64,000 nt of DNA, taken from contig NZ_BPWE01000001.1 of assembly GCF_020884755.1 (NCBI RefSeq), positions 372,001 to 436,000 on the forward strand, written 5' to 3'. The DNA comes from Bifidobacterium mizhiense (GTDB taxonomy: Bacteria; Actinomycetota; Actinomycetes; Actinomycetales; Bifidobacteriaceae). The notes under the pieces are model-generated. The model had not been told where the DNA came from. It saw only the letters and a program-made list of their open reading frames with translations, and did no database searches. Positions within the stretch are counted from its first letter, which is position 1. Every line of letters begins with the position of its first letter. Shown one piece after another: positions 21,061 through 31,300 of the stretch. A program made the translations under genes and the position numbers.

Positions 21061-22020
21061 ATGAGCACAGCACGCACCGCATGGGGTTGGGGCCTGGCCA
21101 GCCAGGATGAGCAGGGCCGTACCCTGGACGTCTGGTACCCCAAGGCCAAGATCTCGACACCGCCGACCCCGGCGAACCGTCCCAACCACGACTTTGGCGA
21201 CCAAGTCAACAACCAGCCCGACGCCCGCGGCATCCGAAAGGTTGCGGTCTTCACTGTGGCCGATTTGGATGGCCCAATAACCAATGCAGCCGACGCCTAT
21301 CTGCGGCTTCATCTACTCAGCATGCGCCTGACCCCTCCCAACAGCATGAACCTGGACGGGATCTTCGAACAGCTCAACACGGTGGTCTGGACCAACTACG
21401 GACCCTTCGCTGTGGAGGACTTCGCCTTGCGCAGATCAGATGTCATGGCTGCGGCCAGCCGTTCCATGCCGGGCATTCCGGTGACACAAGTAACAGTGCT
21501 GAGCGTGGACAAGTTCCCCCGCATGGTGGATTACGTGGTTCCCGATGGGGTCCGCATCGGCAACGCCGACCGGATTCGGCTCGGCGCCCATCTGGCTCCG
21601 GGAACGACGGTCATGCATGAGGGCTTCGTCAACTTCAACGCTGGAACTCTGGGCCACTCCATGGTCGAAGGACGGATCTCCCAGGGAGTCGTAGTCGGCG
21701 ACGGTTCGGACATCGGTGGCGGAGCCTCCATCATGGGCACCCTGTCCGGCGGAGGCCGCCACCGGGTCTCCATTGGTCAGCACTCCTTGCTGGGGGCTAA
21801 CGCCGGCATCGGCATCTCCCTAGGCGACGACTGCGTGGTTGAAGCCGGACTCTATGTCACCGCCGGTACCAAGATCGGCCTGGGCGACCAGGAGGTCAAG
21901 GGGGCAGAACTCAGCGGAAGGGATCATCTGCTCTTCATCCGCGACTCCCGCACGGGCCAGGTCAGAGCCCTGCCCCGCAAGAAGGGGATCGAGCTGAACG
22001 AGCGACTGCACGCCAACTGA
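21061..22020 (+). CDS. dapD: 2,3,4,5-tetrahydropyridine-2,6-dicarboxylate N-succinyltransferase (actinobacterial type)
   Basis: Succinylates tetrahydrodipicolinate in the lysine and diaminopimelate pathway, using succinyl-CoA. The 319 residues begin [19 protein letters not shown] and contain the left-handed beta-helix repeats, seen as [37 protein letters not shown] and [19 protein letters not shown]. This is the actinobacterial DapD form. The ATG at 21061 has AAGGAGGA 4 bases upstream; an in-frame ATG nine codons earlier has none. It is convergent with gltA, 19 bases away. Confidence 0.93.
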   Translation: MSTARTAWGWGLASQDEQGRTLDVWYPKAKISTPPTPANRPNHDFGDQVNNQPDARGIRKVAVFTVADLDGPITNAADAYLRLHLLSMRLTPPNSMNLDGIFEQLNTVVWTNYGPFAVEDFALRRSDVMAAASRSMPGIPVTQVTVLSVDKFPRMVDYVVPDGVRIGNADRIRLGAHLAPGTTVMHEGFVNFNAGTLGHSMVEGRISQGVVVGDGSDIGGGASIMGTLSGGGRHRVSIGQHSLLGANAGIGISLGDDCVVEAGLYVTAGTKIGLGDQEVKGAELSGRDHLLFIRDSRTGQVRALPRKKGIELNERLHAN

Positions 22021-22039
22021 ACCCAGGCGGTCATAGGAC

Positions 22040-23329
22040 TCAGCGCTCTTCTATAGGCAGGTAGTCGCGTGGCCCCTGACCGGTATAGACCTGCCTGGGC
22101 CGACCTATTTTCGTGTCGGGATCGTCCAGCATCTCCCGGTACTGGGCGATCCATCCAGGGATGCGACCCAAGGCGAAGAGCGTGGTGAACATCTCCGGGT
22201 CGAAGCCGATGGCGCGGTAGATAAGCCCGGTGTAAAAATCCACGTTGGGGTAAAGGTGGCGCTCGACGAAGTAGTCATCATGCAGGGCCAAATCCTCCAG
22301 CTCCAGGGCCACATCAAAGAGCCCGGCATCCTCCGTATTCCTATCCTGGTCGGGTTCGTCCATAAGTTTGTAGAGCCACTGCTTGGCTATGGCCGCGCGC
22401 GGGTCATAGGACTTATAGACCCGATGGCCCAGACCCGCAATTTTCCGCCCCTCGCTCTTGGCCTGGTCCACATAGCCTCGCACACCCAGACCGGAATCAC
22501 GTATGCTCTTCAGCTGGCGCAGCACAGCCTCGTTGGCGCCGCCGTGCAGGGGGCCTGAAAGTGTATTGATGCCGGCAGCCACTGCCGAATACAGGTTGGC
22601 CCGGGCTGATCCGGCAATCCTGACCACAGAGGTGGAGCAGTTCTGCTCATGGTCGGCATGGATAATCAGAAGCTTGTCCAGGGCCTGCACCTTGAGAGAA
22701 TCGGCCTGATAAGGCTGGTAAGGCATGGCGAAGCTCATTCTCAGGAAGTCCTCCACATAGCCCCAGTTCCTGTCCGGGTAGAGCAGGGGCTGGTCGCGAC
22801 GACGACGGTGGATCAAAGAGACGATGGTGCGCACCTTGGCCATGATGATGGCGCTGGCCTCATCCAACTGCTCGGGATCGTCTACGTCACAAGTGTCCGG
22901 ATGAAAGCCAGCAAGAGCGTTGACCGCCGCAGCCAGCACACTCATGGGATGAGCCTGGCGAGGGAAGGACGAGAGCAGATGACGGAAGTCCTCCCCTACG
23001 ACCGTGTGACCCAGAACATGGCTGCGGAACCGCTTGTACTGCTCGGCATCAGGCAGTTCGCCATGGGACAGCAGCCAGGCCACTTCGAGGAAATTGGACT
23101 GGGCGCACAAGTCCTCTATGGCATAGCCCCTGTAGCGCAGTATGGACCGCTTGCCGTCAATGAAGGTTATTCCTGAAACGCACTGAGCTGTGGTCTGGAA
23201 GCCGGGATCGAGCGTGACCCAGCCGTCATTGCGCAGGGAGGAGACCAGAATGCCGTCGGGCCCCTCGGTGGCGCGAACCAATGGCAGATCAACCTGGTCG
23301 GAACCGATGGACAACCGTGCTGTAGACAC
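22040..23329 (-). CDS. gltA: Citrate synthase
   Basis: Condenses oxaloacetate and acetyl-CoA to citrate. In organisms with an incomplete citric acid cycle it supplies 2-oxoglutarate and glutamate. The 429 residues show SILRYRGYAIEDLC, HADHEQNCSTSVVRIAGS with an active-site His, GPLHGGANEAVL with the second His, and GLGHRVYKSYDPRA. The start is a GTG at 23329, where the conserved STARLSIGSDQVDLP begins, with GGAGG 6 bases upstream; longer in-frame extensions look unrelated. No other cycle genes lie nearby. Confidence 0.95.
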   Translation of the reverse strand: MSTARLSIGSDQVDLPLVRATEGPDGILVSSLRNDGWVTLDPGFQTTAQCVSGITFIDGKRSILRYRGYAIEDLCAQSNFLEVAWLLSHGELPDAEQYKRFRSHVLGHTVVGEDFRHLLSSFPRQAHPMSVLAAAVNALAGFHPDTCDVDDPEQLDEASAIIMAKVRTIVSLIHRRRRDQPLLYPDRNWGYVEDFLRMSFAMPYQPYQADSLKVQALDKLLIIHADHEQNCSTSVVRIAGSARANLYSAVAAGINTLSGPLHGGANEAVLRQLKSIRDSGLGVRGYVDQAKSEGRKIAGLGHRVYKSYDPRAAIAKQWLYKLMDEPDQDRNTEDAGLFDVALELEDLALHDDYFVERHLYPNVDFYTGLIYRAIGFDPEMFTTLFALGRIPGWIAQYREMLDDPDTKIGRPRQVYTGQGPRDYLPIEER

Positions 23330-23586
23330 CACGCACCTCCTGTCAATCAACCAGTGAGGTGCCAGTGAGAGTCGACGGCCATGCCAGATCAGGCTACCGG
23401 CACCTGTACCGGCGTGGAATTGCCGACATGCTAACAGAAACAATCACGACTTCGATTACCGGCTTGTAACCGCAAGCAGGAATCCGTCCGTCCCTGGTCA
23501 CGACCTGCGAGCCTAAGGCAGGGCCGTCTGCCTTCCCGCACCAGCCTGCAAGTAACAATTCCAAGGAAGAAAGGACGGCATCAAAC

Positions 23587-23631
23587 AAGGGACCGAGGAA
23601 CATCCACATTGTGGACATTCCTCGATCCCTT
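23587..23631 (-). terminator. Long hairpin terminator after map
   Basis: Downstream of map on the minus strand lies a hairpin with arms of about 22 bases. They match except for a few G-U-type mismatches: AAGGGATCGAGGAATGTCCA against TGGATGTTCCTCGGTCCCTT. TTGTTTGAT follows, a weak U tract. The gap from gltA to map (23330-23654) holds nothing else that I can recognise. Confidence 0.6.
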
Positions 23632-23654
23632 ATATAGTCCTGACAGCCCTCGAA

Positions 23655-24431
23655 TCAGTCCCTGGTCGTCAGAATGACAGGTCCCTGCTCGGTGATGGCA
23701 ATGGTGTGCTCGCTGTGGGCACCGCGCGATCCATCTGCAGAACGCAGGGTCCATCCATCCTTGGGATCCTGATAAATCTGATCGGTGGTCGCCAGGAACC
23801 AAGGCTCGATGGCGATGACCAGACCGGGGCGCAGCTTGTAGCCGTGATGAGGAGTGCCATCGTTGGGCACATGGGGATCGCCATGCATGATCCGCCCTAC
23901 CCCGTGGCCGCCGAACTCCAGGTTGACGCTGTATCCGTTTTCGTGGGCAACCTGACCGACCGCAGCGGAGATGTCACCCAGGCGGTTGCCGGGCTGAGCC
24001 TGGGCAATGCCCGCTTTCAAAGCCTCTTCAGTGGTCCGAATCAGCCGCAGATCCTCTGGATCGGCATGCTCGCCCACCACGAAGCTAATGGCTGAGTCGC
24101 CCACCCATCCGTCCACGTTGATGGCCAGATCCAGGGAAAGCAGGTCGCCGTCCTTAAGGTTGTAGTCATAAGGCACCCCATGCAGGACGGCATCGTTGAC
24201 GGATAGGCAGATGTAGTGGGCGAAGGGGCCGGTGCCGAAATCAGGAGCGTAGTCCACGTAGCAGGAGGTGGCTCCCTTGCGGGAGTTGATCCTGTCCTTG
24301 ACGTAGTCGTCCAGCTCCAGCAGATTGACCCCGGGTTTGCTCATGGCCTTGAGCTCCTTGAGGATGCTGCCGACAAACCTGCCCGCCGGCTTCATCTGTT
24401 CGATCTCCTGCTTGGTTTTGAGCTCGATCAT
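23655..24431 (-). CDS. map: Methionine aminopeptidase, type I
   Basis: Removes the initiator methionine from new proteins, cotranslationally. The 258 residues show the metal-binding residues of the M24A family in order: His in HYICLSVNDAVLHGVPYD, Asp in SLDLAINVDGWVGDSA, His in FGGHGVGRIMH, Glu in VIAIEPWF, and Glu in HSEHTIAITEQGPVILT. There is no N-terminal zinc-finger extension. It lies alone between a long hairpin and the DUF308-type gene. Confidence 0.95.
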   Translation of the reverse strand: MIELKTKQEIEQMKPAGRFVGSILKELKAMSKPGVNLLELDDYVKDRINSRKGATSCYVDYAPDFGTGPFAHYICLSVNDAVLHGVPYDYNLKDGDLLSLDLAINVDGWVGDSAISFVVGEHADPEDLRLIRTTEEALKAGIAQAQPGNRLGDISAAVGQVAHENGYSVNLEFGGHGVGRIMHGDPHVPNDGTPHHGYKLRPGLVIAIEPWFLATTDQIYQDPKDGWTLRSADGSRGAHSEHTIAITEQGPVILTTRD

Positions 24432-24534
24432 CCTCTACGTCCTTTCATAATTGGTGCCCGCGGGTGCCGCCCCTCAGGATCCTGCCCAAGTACTACCTCT
24501 CAGTATTATCGGGTCAGTCGGACGAGTCCGGCTC

Positions 24535-25233
24535 TCAGTTCCGGCCGAAGGTGAAGGCCCTGATAATAGAGACGACTCCCAGCACCAGAAGAGCGCACCC
24601 GCTGAAAATAACCAGGAAGATGACAGAGCTCAGCGGGTAAATCATGACGATGATCCCGGCGATGATGGAGACGATGCCCGAGAAGATGGCCCAGCCTGAA
24701 TGTGGGAGCCCCCAGGAGGCAGCCAGACTCATCACGCCCTCCATGATCCAGCTGATGCCCACGATGATGGTGACCAGCAGGGTCAGCGCTGAAGCGGACA
24801 GAGCCGTGTTCCTGACGATGACAATGCCGCCGACGGCGATCAGGGCGCCAAAGAGGACACCCAGCACCCTCCAGCCGCCAGGAAGTCCCCTGGACACGAT
24901 GGAAGTGGCCAGACGGACCACGCCGGAGATGATGAAGTAGATGCCCAGCACCACGGTCACGGCAATCAGGGTCTTGTCCGGCCTGAGCAGCAGGGCCAGG
25001 CCCAGGATGACACCAATCACGCCCATGACGCCCATGATGATGCGGATAGCTCGCAGGGTTCTGAATCCCAGATCTTCAGCGATCATGGAGAACGGGTCCA
25101 TACGTGGCGGGCGTCCCTGATAGCCGGGGTATTGCCCATACTGACCATAATTATTCTGGTATTGGCCGCCATTCTGCCCAGAATCCTGACCACCGTACTG
25201 ATTGGGCTGACCGCCCTGCATGGGATCCGTCAT
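24535..25233 (-). CDS. DUF308/HdeD-like membrane protein with Gln/Gly/Tyr-rich N-terminus
   Basis: A 232-residue protein with about 50 residues rich in Gly, Gln, Asn, Tyr and Pro (GGQDSGQNGGQYQNNYG), then six hydrophobic spans with the repeated pattern seen in HdeD/DUF308 proteins (ILGLALLLRPDKTL, GIYFIISGVVRLAT, GISWIMEGVMSLAA). The function of DUF308 is not settled; E. coli HdeD is linked to acid resistance. The ATG at 25233 has GAGGA 5 bases upstream; in-frame upstream codons add a basic stretch without a ribosome site. Divergent from the M13 peptidase. Confidence 0.75.
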   Translation of the reverse strand: MTDPMQGGQPNQYGGQDSGQNGGQYQNNYGQYGQYPGYQGRPPRMDPFSMIAEDLGFRTLRAIRIIMGVMGVIGVILGLALLLRPDKTLIAVTVVLGIYFIISGVVRLATSIVSRGLPGGWRVLGVLFGALIAVGGIVIVRNTALSASALTLLVTIIVGISWIMEGVMSLAASWGLPHSGWAIFSGIVSIIAGIIVMIYPLSSVIFLVIFSGCALLVLGVVSIIRAFTFGRN

Positions 25234-25409
25234 ACCGTCCTCTTTCACTCGCTCAGGGCGACCGAGCGGCCGTCCTGTTACCGTCTTCCAAGTGTAAATC
25301 ACCAACGAAGCAATCGCGGCTTTTCCCTTCGGCGGATGATTCGCCGGTCCGCTGATTCCGGGCGACCCCCAGGGCATGGCATGTCACCAAAGATGGCTAG
25401 GCTTGTGGC

Positions 25410-27503
25410 ATGGCACAATCTACTGAATCCACGACCTCATCCGGACTTGATCCGGCCTCCTTCTCTTCGGTCATTCGACCCCAGGACGACCTCTTTCGTT
25501 TTGTCAACGGCCCTTGGATCGACACCTACAGTCTGCCCGAGGACCGCTCCCGGTTCGGCTCCTTCGACAAGCTTGCCGAGGATGCCGAAGCACAGATCCA
25601 TGAAATCCTCGAGGATCCGGAATCCCCGGCAGTCAAATCAGCCCTGCTCTATCGCAGCTTCCTGGACACCGATGCCATCGAGGCTGCGGGAATGGAACCC
25701 ATCCGCCCCGATCTGCAGGCCATTGATGCTGTTCCGGACAAGAAGGCGCTGACCAGCCTGCTCGGCCGACTCAACCCCACTGGCGGCCCTGATCTGTTCG
25801 GTATCGCCATCTATGGTGATCCAGGCAACGCTGGCGTCAACGTGGCTCATATGGAGCAGGCCGGGCTAGGGCTCCCCGACGAGGCCTACTACCGGGAGAA
25901 GAGCTACGCTCAAGTACGCCAGGCCTACACCGACATGGTCGCCTCACTGCTCAGGCTCTCCGGCTACGCCGACGACCAGGAGGATGCCCACAGGCAGGCA
26001 GAGTCCTTCCTTGAGGTCGAGACGCGCATAGCAGCACGCCACTGGGACAACGTATCCACACGAGATGAGGATCGCACCTACAATCCCACCACCCTGGCCG
26101 ACTTGGAGTCAACGCTCACCGATTTCGATCTGCACACCTGGATCGAGTCCTGGCAGAAGGCATATGCAGCCAGCCCTGTCGCCAATCTGCAACCGGTCGA
26201 TCTGAGCACAGCCCTATCCAGGACCATCGTGCATGAACCCTCCTTCCTGCAGGGGTTGAACGAGCTATGGAAGACCAGCGACCTGGAGGATCTGAAACTC
26301 TGGGCCCGCGTGCACACCCTGATCGAGTGGGCAGGTCTGCTCAGCAGCGACTTCGATCAGGCCAGGTTCGACTTCTACGGCAAGGTTCTTTCAGGCACGA
26401 CCAAGATGCGGGACCGCTGGAAGCGAGCCGTCTCCCTGGTCAACGGAATTTGCGGCGAGGAGGTCGGACGCGAATATGTGCGCCGGCACTTCCCTGCCTC
26501 CAGCAAGGCCCGCATGGAGGCATTGGTCTCAGATCTGATTGATGCCTACCGGGTCTCCATCACCTCCAGTGACTGGCTGGGCGAACAGACCAAGGTCAAG
26601 GCTCTGGCCAAGCTGGACAAATTCTCGCCCAAGATCGGCTACACCGAGCACTGGCGCGATTATACGGCCCTGGCTGTGGACGAAAAGCTAGGTCTGGTCG
26701 ACAACGTGCGGCGGGCCAACCTCTACGAGTCCGGCTACCAGTTCGGCAAGGCCGGTCAGCCTGTGGACAAGGAAGAGTGGCTGATGAACCCTCAGACGGT
26801 CAACGCCTACTACGAGCCCACCCTGAACGTCATCGTCTTCCCCGCAGCTATTCTGCAGCCACCCTTCTTCAACCCGGAAGCCGATGATGCCGTCAACTAC
26901 GGAGGCATCGGGTCGGTCATCGGCCACGAGATCGGCCATGGATTCGACGACCAGGGTTCCAAGTACGACGGCGATGGACGTCTGCAGGACTGGTGGACCC
27001 CGCAGGACCGTGAGAACTTCGAGCAGCGGACCAAGGCGCTCATCGAGCAGTACAACGGGTTCGTGCCCCAACAACTTGCCGAGAAGTACGCCGACAAGCC
27101 CGAGCAGGCACCTCATGTCAATGGGGCGCTGACCATCGGCGAGAACATCGGAGACCTGGGAGGTGTCAACATCGCCATCAAGGCCTACGCCCTCTCCTTG
27201 CAGAAGCGGCAGGGCGGCACAGCAGGGACAGACGATGCGGCCATGGACCAGGCGCTGGCCTCGGCTCCGGTCATGGACGGCTACACCGGCCTGCAGCGGT
27301 TCTTCCTGTCCTATGCCTCCATCTGGAGGACCAAGAACAGGGATCAGCTTGCTGAACAGTATTTGCAGATTGATCCCCACTCCCCTGCTGAATTCCGCAC
27401 CAACGGCATCGTCAGGAATGTGGATCGCTTCTATCAGGCCTTCGGCGTCACCGCTGACGACGGCATGTGGCTGGAACCCGAGGCAAGGGTCAAGATTTGG
27501 TAA
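25410..27503 (+). CDS. pepO: M13-family zinc endopeptidase (PepO-like)
   Basis: Predicted to cleave oligopeptides in the cytosol; there is no signal peptide or membrane anchor. The 697 residues have the M13 N-terminal domain and the gluzincin centre HEIGHGFD (His506, Glu507, His510), third zinc ligand Glu578 in ENIGDLGG with Asp582, and a C-terminus ending in EPEARVKIW. No clear ribosome site precedes the ATG; TAGGCT lies 6 bases upstream and could be a -10, so the message may be leaderless. It is convergent with ssb across a 10-bp stem. Confidence 0.92.
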   Translation: MAQSTESTTSSGLDPASFSSVIRPQDDLFRFVNGPWIDTYSLPEDRSRFGSFDKLAEDAEAQIHEILEDPESPAVKSALLYRSFLDTDAIEAAGMEPIRPDLQAIDAVPDKKALTSLLGRLNPTGGPDLFGIAIYGDPGNAGVNVAHMEQAGLGLPDEAYYREKSYAQVRQAYTDMVASLLRLSGYADDQEDAHRQAESFLEVETRIAARHWDNVSTRDEDRTYNPTTLADLESTLTDFDLHTWIESWQKAYAASPVANLQPVDLSTALSRTIVHEPSFLQGLNELWKTSDLEDLKLWARVHTLIEWAGLLSSDFDQARFDFYGKVLSGTTKMRDRWKRAVSLVNGICGEEVGREYVRRHFPASSKARMEALVSDLIDAYRVSITSSDWLGEQTKVKALAKLDKFSPKIGYTEHWRDYTALAVDEKLGLVDNVRRANLYESGYQFGKAGQPVDKEEWLMNPQTVNAYYEPTLNVIVFPAAILQPPFFNPEADDAVNYGGIGSVIGHEIGHGFDDQGSKYDGDGRLQDWWTPQDRENFEQRTKALIEQYNGFVPQQLAEKYADKPEQAPHVNGALTIGENIGDLGGVNIAIKAYALSLQKRQGGTAGTDDAAMDQALASAPVMDGYTGLQRFFLSYASIWRTKNRDQLAEQYLQIDPHSPAEFRTNGIVRNVDRFYQAFGVTADDGMWLEPEARVKIW

Positions 27504-27510
27504 GCCTGTT

Positions 27511-27544
27511 CTGATTGAAATCATCGGTTGACGGTTTCAATCAG
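27511..27544. terminator. Hairpin between convergent pepO and ssb genes
   Basis: CTGATTGAAA at 27511-27520 pairs perfectly with TTTCAATCAG at 27535-27544 around a 14-base loop. It lies 8 bases after the peptidase stop codon. No U tract follows on either strand, so termination would be by a structure-only or factor-assisted mechanism. Confidence 0.5.
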
Positions 27545-27622
27545 CCTGTTGACCAAGGCGGGATGTCGACTGGAATCAGCCGGCCTCCCGCCTTCTTCCT
27601 GCTCGGCCGAAACAACCTTTGC

Positions 27623-28132
27623 TCATCCAGCATTGGAAGTCCCCACTGGTGTCCGCTCGGCTGCAGATGGTACTGATGATGCTGGGGCGGTTTCAGAGGG
27701 TGAAGATGTCAGCGGAGTGGTCCAAGGATCCGCACCGGCGGCCCCCTCATCGATGGGCGCAGTACCCGATCGGATCCTGGTGAAGGTATCCTGTCCCCTA
27801 GCCAGGTCGTGACCGATGCCATCCGCTACCAAGACCAGACTGCTATGCGGCTGGCCGTCGCTGGTCCACTCCTCCGTAACCAAGGATCCCGTCACCATGA
27901 CCGGATCGCCCTTGTGCAGACAGGCCAGAGCATTAACCGCCAGAGTCCTGAAAGCCTTGACTGTCAGCCAGGTGGTGGATTTTCGTTTCCATACCCCAGC
28001 CGCAGCATCGTAATAGGCCGGCGTAGAGCCAAGCCTGAAGGAACAGACTGGTGTGGTTCCCGGCTGTCCCAGACGGGCTGGCTTGGTTCCCATAAAGCCG
28101 AAGACGGTCGTTTTTATTTCGTTGATGGACAT
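27623..28132 (-). CDS. Single-stranded DNA-binding protein, SSB family, without the usual acidic C-terminal tip
   Basis: A 169-residue OB-fold protein. The N-terminal 105 residues fit SSB (TTVFGFMGTKPA, FRLGSTPAYYDAAAGVWKRK, TTWLTVKAFRTLAVNALACL, KGDPVMVTGSLVTEEW). The C-terminal 60 residues are Ala/Ser/Thr/Pro-rich and end in TPVGTSNAG, not the acidic DDDIPF-type tip that recruits partner proteins. This suggests an accessory SSB, with the replicative one elsewhere. GAGAGG lies 7 bases upstream of the ATG. The flanking gap on its 5' side, 28133-28503, shows no further gene or structure that I recognise. Confidence 0.85.
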   Translation of the reverse strand: MSINEIKTTVFGFMGTKPARLGQPGTTPVCSFRLGSTPAYYDAAAGVWKRKSTTWLTVKAFRTLAVNALACLHKGDPVMVTGSLVTEEWTSDGQPHSSLVLVADGIGHDLARGQDTFTRIRSGTAPIDEGAAGADPWTTPLTSSPSETAPASSVPSAAERTPVGTSNAG

Positions 28133-28503
28133 ATCGGAACCTCTCTGTCGATGTCATGAATCCGGCGCTGTAAACCCGCCGGTCGATTGCTCATTGCGTG
28201 GCGGCGAAGCCGTCCGACAAAGAATCCCTAGCCAGAGCGCGGATAATCGGAGCGGGGGAAGGGACTGGCCCCGGCCAGGAACCCTCCGTCGAACGGTGAA
28301 TCCATCCTGCCTCCGCGCACGTCCCCGCACCTGACCAGAAGGTCATTGTGGTCGAATGGGCTCGGCCTGTTTCGCGTAGTGGACAACCCTGCCCATGGCT
28401 GGTTTGGCAATGCCTCTTTCACTGCGCAAGGGCATCGAAACATTGGTCCTGGGCTAAACTGTGAGAGCAGATATGTCGGCACGGTTTGGAAGGACCCGCA
28501 GTC

Positions 28504-29358
28504 ATGGTTCACACGCTGGTCAGTTGGAACATCGATTCGCTCAACGCCGCCCTGTTGGGCAAGAGCAGCCGCAGCGCCCTCTCCCTGAAGGTGGTGGAGA
28601 CCATCCGGGATCTGGATCCTGATGTCGTAGCCATCCAGGAAACCAAACTCAACGGTGACCAGAAGAAATCCGCAGGCATCCTTAAGGCGCTCATGCGCTA
28701 CTTTCCCGATTATCAGGAGGCGGACCGCCGCTCCGAGGCCCCGGCCCGCACAGGCTACGCAGGCACGCTCATGCTCTACCGCAAGAGCCTGCCGGAGCCT
28801 ACCGTAACCCGCCCCCGCATCGGCGCTCCAGACACCATGGACGACGAGGGCCGTATGCTCACTCTGGAGTTCCCGGACTGCTTTGTCACCACGGTCTACA
28901 CCCCCAATTCAGGATCGGGACTGGTCAGGCTCAAACCACGCGGCGTCTGGGACGATTGCTACCGACGCTATCTGCAGGAGCTGGATGCCCGCAAGCCGGT
29001 CCTGGCCTGTGGCGACTTCAACGTGGCCCACGAGGAGATCGACATCGCCAACCCCGCCTCCAACCACCATTCCGCCGGCTTCACTGACCAGGAGCGCGAG
29101 AAGTTCAGTCTTCTGCTGGATGCGGGCTTCACCGACACATTCCGAAAGATCCATGGCGATGCCGCCGGCTTCTACGATGATCACCGCAGCGTCTACACCT
29201 GGTTCGCCCAACGGGCACCAAAGAGCAAGATCAACAACTCCGGCTGGCGCATCGACTACTGGCTGACCTCCAATCGGATCGCTGACCAGGTCAGCACCAG
29301 CGAACCCGTGGGCACCGGCGAGCGCCAGGATCACCTGCCTATTCTGCTGCGCATCTGA
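28504..29358 (+). CDS. xthA: Exodeoxyribonuclease III / AP endonuclease
   Basis: Cuts DNA at abasic sites and degrades from 3' ends in base excision repair. The 284 residues show the endonuclease/exonuclease/phosphatase fold: LVSWNIDSLNA, VVAIQETKLNGD with the metal-binding Glu, FVTTVYTPNSG, VLACGDFNVAHEEIDI and a final ERQDHLPILLRI with the catalytic Asp-His. The ATG at 28504 is used (AAGGA 9 bases upstream) rather than an earlier in-frame TTG. Convergent with proS across a strong hairpin. Confidence 0.92.
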   Translation: MVHTLVSWNIDSLNAALLGKSSRSALSLKVVETIRDLDPDVVAIQETKLNGDQKKSAGILKALMRYFPDYQEADRRSEAPARTGYAGTLMLYRKSLPEPTVTRPRIGAPDTMDDEGRMLTLEFPDCFVTTVYTPNSGSGLVRLKPRGVWDDCYRRYLQELDARKPVLACGDFNVAHEEIDIANPASNHHSAGFTDQEREKFSLLLDAGFTDTFRKIHGDAAGFYDDHRSVYTWFAQRAPKSKINNSGWRIDYWLTSNRIADQVSTSEPVGTGERQDHLPILLRI

Positions 29359-29392
29359 CCGGAAAGAGTCCTGAGCCCAAACCGATACAAGC

Positions 29393-29448
29393 AGAGGGGT
29401 GGGATCTTGGTCGCGTATATCATGACGTGACCAAGACCCCACCCCTCT
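29393..29448. terminator. Bidirectional hairpin terminator between xthA and proS
   Basis: A 20-base arm (AGAGGGGTGGGATCTTGGTC) pairs with its complement at 29429-29448 with one mismatch, around a 16-base loop. The element sits 34 bases after the xthA stop and 37 bases after the proS stop on the other strand. It can act for both genes. Confidence 0.65.
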
Positions 29449-29485
29449 ATATTGTTGCGATAAGCAACTATGAGTATGGCATACC

Positions 29486-31300
29486 CTACTGCAGAGCTGC
29501 GATCCGATCCACGATCACCTGAGCGGACTGATCGGCAGGAACCGCTTGCACATCCGAGCCGTCGCGGTTGCGGATCTCGATAGTACCGTTGGCAATGGTG
29601 TCGCGACCTGCGATGGCGACCAGGGGCACCCCAATCAGCTCGGCATCCTTGAACTTGACCCCGGGAGACACCTTGGGCCGGTCGTCGTAGATGACCTCCA
29701 CACCACGCTCCTCCAGATCGGCGACCAGTTTCTCGGCGGCATCGAAGGCCTCCTGCTTCTTGCCGGTAGCCACCACATGGACTGCGGCAGGGGCGACAGC
29801 CTTGGGCCATGCCAGACCCTTGTCATCGTGATGCATCTCGGCAATGCAGGCCAGCACGCGGGAGATGCCGATGCCGTAGCAGCCCATCCAGACCGGCACA
29901 GCCTTGCCGTTGCGGTCCAGAACCTTCAGACCCAGTGCGTCAGAATATTTCAATCCGAGCTGGAAGACCTGGCCGATCTCCACGCCACGTTCAAAGCTGA
30001 GCGGCCCCGATCCGTCAGGGCTCATATCCCCGTGACGGACTTCGGCGGCTTCCACCACACCGTCGGCTTGGAAGTCACGCCCATAGACCGCATTGGCCAG
30101 GTGCACGCCTTGGGCGTCAGCACCAGTCACCCAGGCTGAGCCAGGGGCCACATGGGCATCGAGGAAGTAGCGGATATGGGCGGCCGACTCGGTATCCGAA
30201 CGCTGAGGGCCCAAAACACAGGGTCCGATGTATCCCTTGACCAGCTCGGGGTGGGTAGCAAGGTCAGCCTGGCTGGCCTCCTCGATCTCGGCAGGAGCGA
30301 ACTGGGCTTCCAGGCGCTTCATGTCCACCTGACGGTCTCCCGGCAGGCCGACGGCCACCAGCTCACGCCAGCCCTCGGGGTGGTCATCGTCCGCGGGGTG
30401 CTTGACGGCCACAATCAGGTTCTTCAGAGTATCGGCAGCGGTCCAGTCACGGCCATCCTCACGAGGATGCAACTGGTTGAACCGCTCTACCAGGGTGTCG
30501 ATAGTGGTTGAGTCCGGCGTGTCCAACTCCTTCATAGCCGGAGTTTCAGCATAGTCGAGGGGATCAGGACGCGGGGTGGTCAGCGCCTCCACGTTCCATG
30601 CCTTCCCCGAGGGCGCCAAGGCAAAAGTGTCCTCGCCTATGGGCAGCGGAGCCAGGAATTCCTCGGACTCTGATCCTCCCATGGGTCCGGAGACCGCATG
30701 GACGATCACGTAATTGACACCCAGACGCTTGAAGATTCGCTCATAGGCGCCGCGCTCATCCTGGTAGGCCTTCTTCAACCCCTCCTCGTCCACGGTGAAG
30801 GAGTAAGCGTCCTTCATGATGAACTCACGACCCCTAATCAGCCCGGCACGGGGACGGAACTCGTCGCGGTACTTGGTCTGGATCTGGTACAGAACTACCG
30901 GCAGATCCTTGTATGAGGAATACATATCCTTGACCAAAAGGGTGAACATTTCCTCGTGGGTTGGAGCTAGCAGGTAGTCGGCGCCGTGCCTGTCCTGGAG
31001 GCGGAAGAGGTTCTCGCCGTACTCCTCCCAGCGGTGGGTGGCCTCGTAGGGCTCGCGAGGCAGCAGGGCCGGGAAATGGACCTCCTGGGCGCCAATGCCG
31101 TCGATCTCCTCCCGGACCACGGCCTGGACCTTGTCAAGGACCTTCAGACCCAGTGGCAGCCAGGTGAATATGCCAGGGGCCACCTTGCGAACGTATCCGG
31201 CCCGCTGCAGGAGTTTGGCCGAGTCCACATCGGCGTCGGCCGGATCCTCCCTGAGGGTCCGCAGAAAGAGGGTTGACATGCGCATGGCTTTGGTTCTCAT
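29486..31300 (-). CDS. proS: Prolyl-tRNA synthetase
   Basis: Charges tRNA-Pro with proline. The 604 residues begin [20 protein letters not shown], typical of bacterial ProRS, and contain the class II motifs: [16 protein letters not shown], motif 2 [21 protein letters not shown] (read in parts) and motif 3 [12 protein letters not shown]. An editing (INS) domain of about 180 residues lies between motifs 2 and 3, and an anticodon-binding domain ends the protein. The ATG at 31300 is chosen although GGGAGG is very close to it; the ATG at 31285 is an alternative. Longer in-frame extensions look unrelated. Confidence 0.95.
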   Translation of the reverse strand: MRTKAMRMSTLFLRTLREDPADADVDSAKLLQRAGYVRKVAPGIFTWLPLGLKVLDKVQAVVREEIDGIGAQEVHFPALLPREPYEATHRWEEYGENLFRLQDRHGADYLLAPTHEEMFTLLVKDMYSSYKDLPVVLYQIQTKYRDEFRPRAGLIRGREFIMKDAYSFTVDEEGLKKAYQDERGAYERIFKRLGVNYVIVHAVSGPMGGSESEEFLAPLPIGEDTFALAPSGKAWNVEALTTPRPDPLDYAETPAMKELDTPDSTTIDTLVERFNQLHPREDGRDWTAADTLKNLIVAVKHPADDDHPEGWRELVAVGLPGDRQVDMKRLEAQFAPAEIEEASQADLATHPELVKGYIGPCVLGPQRSDTESAAHIRYFLDAHVAPGSAWVTGADAQGVHLANAVYGRDFQADGVVEAAEVRHGDMSPDGSGPLSFERGVEIGQVFQLGLKYSDALGLKVLDRNGKAVPVWMGCYGIGISRVLACIAEMHHDDKGLAWPKAVAPAAVHVVATGKKQEAFDAAEKLVADLEERGVEVIYDDRPKVSPGVKFKDAELIGVPLVAIAGRDTIANGTIEIRNRDGSDVQAVPADQSAQVIVDRIAALQ

